A DNA stretch of 17,330 bases, taken from the NCBI GenBank assembly GCA_011523445.1, contig WTGT01000310.1, forward strand, positions 1 through 17,330. The letters are read 5' to 3'. Shown in pieces: positions 14,568-17,330 of the stretch (its first letter is position 1; the number at the start of each line of letters is the position of its first letter). Under the pieces are notes generated by a model. The model saw only the letters and a list, made by a program, of their open reading frames with translations, was not told the origin of the DNA and did no database searches. This DNA comes from Paracoccaceae bacterium (GTDB lineage: Bacteria; Pseudomonadota; Alphaproteobacteria; Rhodobacterales; Rhodobacteraceae). A program made the position numbers and the translations under genes.

Positions 14568-15737
14568 TCAGGATTTTTGATACGTTTCCATCAAGGATTC
14601 AAATCTTTTAAAGAGGTAAAAACTGTCCTGTGGACCTGGACTTGCCTCGGGATGAAACTGTACCGAATATACCGGATGGGTCCTGCTTCTCAAGCCACAA
14701 TTTGTGCCGTCAAATAGGGAGACATGGGTTTCTTCCACATCAGGTGGAAGGGAATTTCTGTCAACCATGAAACCATGATTCATGGTAGTGATTTCCACCT
14801 TGCTTGTGTCCAACTCCTTGACTGGATGATTGGCGCCATGGTGACCATGGTTCATCTTGACTGTTTTTGCTCCAAGCGCAAAGGCAAGCAATTGATGGCC
14901 AAGACAAATACCGAAAATGGGTATCCCAGTTGCAATCAGTTTCTTCAAGAGAGGAACGATATAGGTTGCGGTTGCTTCGGGGTCTCCAGGTCCGTTCGAA
15001 AGGAATATACCATCCGGTTTCCACTCCATGATTTCATTAAATGTACTTTCAGCTGGGAATACCCTGGAAATGGCTCCGACCGAACTGAGGCACCTCAGTA
15101 TGTTGTCCTTGGCTCCAAAATCCAGCGAAGCAACCTTGTACTTTAATGAACCGGGATCGGAATATCCTTCTGGCCAATCCCAGAGGGATTTGTCCCAATC
15201 TACCGGTGATTTGCGGGTAACTTCATTGGCCAGATCCTTATTCATCAAACCAGAGAATGAAGCGAGCATTTCCTTGGCTTTTTCCAAATCCTCAACACAA
15301 TTGGACGAGTGGATAATTGCAATGTCGAGGGCACCTTTATTTCTAACCAATCGGGTTAGCGCTCTTGTATCAACATCCGTAATTCCAACCAAATCCTCAT
15401 CGATCAACCACTTATCAAGACCACTTTGACTTCTCCAGTTGGAAGGTTCTGTTGGAGGCCATTTGGTTATTATCCCCTCAATAACTGGTGTCTCTGTTTC
15501 ATAGTCCTCTGGATTTGAACCCACATTGCCTATATGGGGAAAGGTAAAGCAGACGATTTGATTGCAATAGGATGGATCACTTATAATTTCCTGATAACCT
15601 GTCATTGATGTATTGAAACAAAGTTCACCCACTCGAATACCCTTGGCACCAAAGCCTTGTCCTTTAATGACTGTACCATCAGGCAGTAGTATGAGACCAG
15701 TAATCTTATCCTCGGAAGAATTCAATATTTTATCCAT
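14568..15737 (-). CDS. carA: Carbamoyl-phosphate synthase small subunit (glutamine amidotransferase)
   Basis: CarA hydrolyses glutamine and channels ammonia to CarB to make carbamoyl phosphate for pyrimidines and arginine. The 389 residues match the family. The N-terminal small-subunit domain has GELCFNTSMTGYQEIISDPSY (37-57) and GITDVDTRALTRLVR. The class I amidotransferase domain has LSNGPGDPEAT (246-256), GICLGHQLLAFALGAKT with nucleophile Cys278, MNHGHHGANHPV, and FHPEASPGPQD with His362 and Glu364. All triad residues are present, so it should be active. Start ATG 15737 has no clear Shine-Dalgarno but lies about 30 bases from a good promoter candidate. It is divergent from the yqeY-like gene and convergent with ilvC. 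carB is not in the window. Very secure. Confidence 0.98.
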   Translation of the reverse strand: MDKILNSSEDKITGLILLPDGTVIKGQGFGAKGIRVGELCFNTSMTGYQEIISDPSYCNQIVCFTFPHIGNVGSNPEDYETETPVIEGIITKWPPTEPSNWRSQSGLDKWLIDEDLVGITDVDTRALTRLVRNKGALDIAIIHSSNCVEDLEKAKEMLASFSGLMNKDLANEVTRKSPVDWDKSLWDWPEGYSDPGSLKYKVASLDFGAKDNILRCLSSVGAISRVFPAESTFNEIMEWKPDGIFLSNGPGDPEATATYIVPLLKKLIATGIPIFGICLGHQLLAFALGAKTVKMNHGHHGANHPVKELDTSKVEITTMNHGFMVDRNSLPPDVEETHVSLFDGTNCGLRSRTHPVYSVQFHPEASPGPQDSFYLFKRFESLMETYQKS

Positions 15738-15767
15738 TTTTTAGTCAGAGATATTCAATCAACAAGA

Positions 15768-15797
15768 TTTATATGAGGGATTACAAAATATTTCCAA
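15768..15797 (-). promoter_or_regulatory. Candidate carA promoter
   Basis: On the minus strand TTGGAA (15797-15792) and TATAAA (15773-15768) are separated by 18 bases, with 4/6 and 5/6 matches to the sigma-70 consensus. Transcription would start near 15760, giving a short leader before ATG 15737. Confidence 0.5.
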
Positions 15798-15803
15798 AAA
15801 ATA

Positions 15804-15812
15804 TGGTATATT
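15804..15812 (+). promoter_or_regulatory. Candidate extended -10 promoter of the yqeY-like gene
   Basis: TGG followed by TATATT (15807-15812) fits the extended -10 form TGnTATAAT at 5/6 positions of the hexamer. The nearest -35-like TTACAA (15781-15786) is 20 bases away, too far, so the extended element would have to compensate. It is back-to-back with the carA promoter candidate. Confidence 0.4.
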
Positions 15813-15854
15813 TAAACCCAGAATAAATGTCCAAACCTATTTAGTGGTTAGCAT

Positions 15855-15858
15855 AGGA
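15855..15858 (+). promoter_or_regulatory. Ribosome binding site that decides the yqeY-like start
   Basis: AGGA lies six bases before ATG 15865. It favours that codon over GTG 15844, which would add seven non-conserved residues. Confidence 0.65.
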
Positions 15859-15864
15859 ATTGGT

Positions 15865-16326
15865 ATGAATTTACGGAAAAATATTGCCAAGGCCCATCGT
15901 CAGGCTCAGATAGAAAATACCAAGGATGTTTTACCTGTCCTACGGCTGATCAATACGGTAATTGTCGATCGGGATAAGCGGGCTCGTGAGGAGGGTAATG
16001 TAGAAGGTGTGTCCGATAGGGTGATATTTGAAGTTCTAGTTAAAATGCTGGAACAAAAGAAAATGAACTTCAAATCACATGAAGATAAGGGTGAAACAGA
16101 TCAGGCCAATCAAGAAAGGGCCGAGATAAAATTAATACAAGGTCTTCTTCCAAGAAAACTGACAGATATTGAAACCATTCAGGCTGTTGATAAAACAATC
16201 AAGGCTCTTAAGGCTACCGGGGTTCGAGACAAGGGGCGCGTTATGGCCGCCTTGAGGAAAAACTACAGTTGGGGGCAAATGGACTTTCAATTTGCCAATT
16301 CTCATTTGGTCAAGAAACTATGTTAA
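15865..16326 (+). CDS. GatB/YqeY domain protein
   Basis: The 153-residue product belongs to the YqeY family, which resembles the tRNA-binding tail domain of GatB and is often linked to tRNA metabolism, although its precise role is not settled. It starts MNLRKNIAKAHRQAQ and has LPVLRLINTVIVDRDKRARE, then GVSDRVIFEVLVKMLEQKK, then 'QERAEIKLIQGLLPRKLTD', and ends with the GRVMAALRKNY and MDFQFANSHLVKKL blocks. Length and order match the family (about 150). The central part is helical and highly charged. It lies 127 bases from the divergent carA, an arrangement I recall as common in Rhodobacteraceae. A small hairpin with a TTTT run (16325-16347) overlaps and follows the stop. It has no catalytic motif. 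Confidence 0.9.
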   Translation: MNLRKNIAKAHRQAQIENTKDVLPVLRLINTVIVDRDKRAREEGNVEGVSDRVIFEVLVKMLEQKKMNFKSHEDKGETDQANQERAEIKLIQGLLPRKLTDIETIQAVDKTIKALKATGVRDKGRVMAALRKNYSWGQMDFQFANSHLVKKLC

Positions 16327-16347
16327 AACGAACCCTATGGGTCTTTT
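16325..16347 (+). terminator. Weak terminator-like hairpin after the yqeY-like gene
   Basis: ACCC (16332-16335), a TAT loop and GGGT (16339-16342) are followed by CTTTT. AAAA at 16325-16328 can pair with the TTTT around a small internal loop. The core stem is only four base pairs, so termination strength is doubtful. Confidence 0.35.
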
Positions 16348-16556
16348 ACATATTTCCAGAGCAGGGCAAATAAATATTATCATTGTTAGCCTAAGTCGGA
16401 AAAGGGGAGTGCCTCCAGATTTCAAGTCGATGCTCAAGTTTGAAACCAGGCATACCAGCTGAAGCACTCTTGGAAACCCGACACTAATTAGTTAGCAGGA
16501 CTTTTCCCACCATTCATTCTTAACTCCAAACCCCTAGTGCCAGGGATTTGGGTAGT

Positions 16557-17330
16557 TTAGTGTTTAGGTGATTTATCCCACATGTCCTGGGTAGGTAATA
16601 CTTCAAATGTATGTGCAGGAGGTGGGTTTGGAAGTGTCCACTCCAGGGTTTCCGAATGATCACCCCAATAGGCAGGTTTTTCAACTCGCTTGCCGGCAAG
16701 CAAGGTATAGGCAATCACTCCGATAAAAAAGATAAATGAGGCAAAGGCAAGGAATGCGCCCAGGGACGAAACCTTGTTCCAAAATGCGAAGGCTTCGGGA
16801 TAGTCGATGTATCTTCTCGGCATACCCTGTCTTCCAAGAAAATGCTGTGGGAAGAATGTCAAGTTGGAACCGATAAACATGGCCCAGAAATGAACCTTGC
16901 CAGCCCACTCTGGGTATTGTCTCCCGGACATTTTTCCTATCCAGTAATAGACGCCTGCAAAAATACAGAACACCGCACCTAGTGACATTACATAGTGGAA
17001 GTGTGCAACTACGTAATAGGTATCATGATAAACTCGGCTGAGACTTGCCTGGCTGAGAATAATTCCGGTTACACCTCCCAAGGTAAATAGAAACAGGAAA
17101 CCAAAGGCCCATAACATGGGTGTTTTAAACTCTATGGAACCTCCCCACATGGTAGCTATCCAGGAAAAAATCTTTATTCCCGTTGGAACAGCAATCACCA
17201 TGGTTGCTAGCATGAAGTAGGTTTGTTGTGTCAAACTCATTCCCACCGTATACATGTGATGAGCCCAGACAATAAATCCCAAGGCACCAATTGCGACCAT
17301 CGCATAGACCATGGGCAGGTACCCGAATAT
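16557..17330 (-). CDS. ctaD: Cytochrome c oxidase subunit I, aa3 type (partial, N-terminus outside window)
   Basis: Catalytic membrane subunit of the heme-copper oxidase that reduces O2 to water and pumps protons. The visible C-terminal 257 residues run in frame to the right edge. Residues 24-25 (HHMYT) are the CuB histidines. VPTGIKIFSW (48-57) carries the K-channel Thr50 and Lys53. VAHFHYVMS (108-116) carries His110 (heme a3) and His112 (heme a). LGRQGMPRRYIDYPEAF (165-181) is the conserved Arg pair region near the heme propionates. Several membrane helices are evident (about 10-22, 36-58, 73-93, 106-128, 146-160, 190-212). The hydrophilic end 'WTLPNPPPAHTFEVLP' is typical of alphaproteobacterial subunit I. 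The full protein should be about 530-560 residues, so roughly half is outside the window. The other subunits are not visible. Confidence 0.97.
   Translation of the reverse strand: MFGYLPMVYAMVAIGALGFIVWAHHMYTVGMSLTQQTYFMLATMVIAVPTGIKIFSWIATMWGGSIEFKTPMLWAFGFLFLFTLGGVTGIILSQASLSRVYHDTYYVVAHFHYVMSLGAVFCIFAGVYYWIGKMSGRQYPEWAGKVHFWAMFIGSNLTFFPQHFLGRQGMPRRYIDYPEAFAFWNKVSSLGAFLAFASFIFFIGVIAYTLLAGKRVEKPAYWGDHSETLEWTLPNPPPAHTFEVLPTQDMWDKSPKH

Noticed and set aside
14724..15429. Plus-strand ORFs of 133-140 codons antisense to carA
   Set aside because: They fall entirely within conserved carA sequence and have no family resemblance.
16338..16463. 41-codon plus-strand ORF after the yqeY-like gene
   Set aside because: No ribosome binding site, no recognisable family, and the ATG sits inside the terminator-like hairpin; reported only as part of the unexplained spacer.
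1..17330. Mobile elements, CRISPR arrays, tRNA or rRNA genes, frameshifted genes
   Set aside because: No transposase, integrase, regularly spaced direct repeats, tRNA arms or rRNA blocks were found, and each major gene reads through as one intact frame.

Overview
The window reads as a chromosomal stretch of an AT-rich alphaproteobacterium, most likely from the Rhodobacterales. No rRNA is present, so this placement rests on protein character. The predicted secreted SPOR/PGB/trypsin-fold protein (1485-3464), the atypical PEP-utilising protein directly after glyS, the UbiH-family enzyme with an 'IAEAAH...PPIGAQGLN' FAD motif, and the aa3-type CoxI all resemble Rhodobacteraceae proteins as I remember them. 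The low GC suggests a streamlined marine-type relative. That is an inference and cannot be settled here.

Layout. Minus strand, 1-3464: the N-terminal part of a cobalt-type nitrile hydratase alpha subunit, which runs off the left edge, preceded in the same direction by a ribokinase and then by a predicted secreted/periplasmic protein with a degenerate trypsin-like domain. A 405-bp divergent intergenic region follows. Plus strand, 3870-14450: glyQ-glyS (glycyl-tRNA synthetase), a pyruvate-phosphate-dikinase-like PEP-utilising protein, a SleB-type cell-wall hydrolase, glmM (UDP-GlcNAc precursor synthesis), a UbiH/UbiF/COQ6-type FAD monooxygenase and ilvC (branched-chain amino acids). carA (minus) converges on ilvC across a strong hairpin. 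carA and the yqeY/GatB-like gene (plus) diverge from a shared 127-bp region with two recognisable promoter candidates. coxI enters from the right edge on the minus strand.

Functional links. Most genes are housekeeping: translation (glyQS, YqeY), envelope metabolism (SleB-like hydrolase, glmM, the SPOR/PGB protein), amino-acid and pyrimidine precursors (ilvC, carA), and respiration (UbiH-like quinone synthesis, CoxI). The only clearly accessory-type function is nitrile hydratase, which turns nitriles into amides.

I found no phage, transposon, CRISPR, toxin-antitoxin or defence system, no tRNA or rRNA gene, and no convincing undescribed multi-gene system. The most interesting features are two proteins that look like enzymes but have altered catalytic sites (the trypsin-like protein and the nucleotide domain of the PPDK-like protein), the repeat region of the cell-wall hydrolase, and several clean inverted repeats in intergenic and leader regions.
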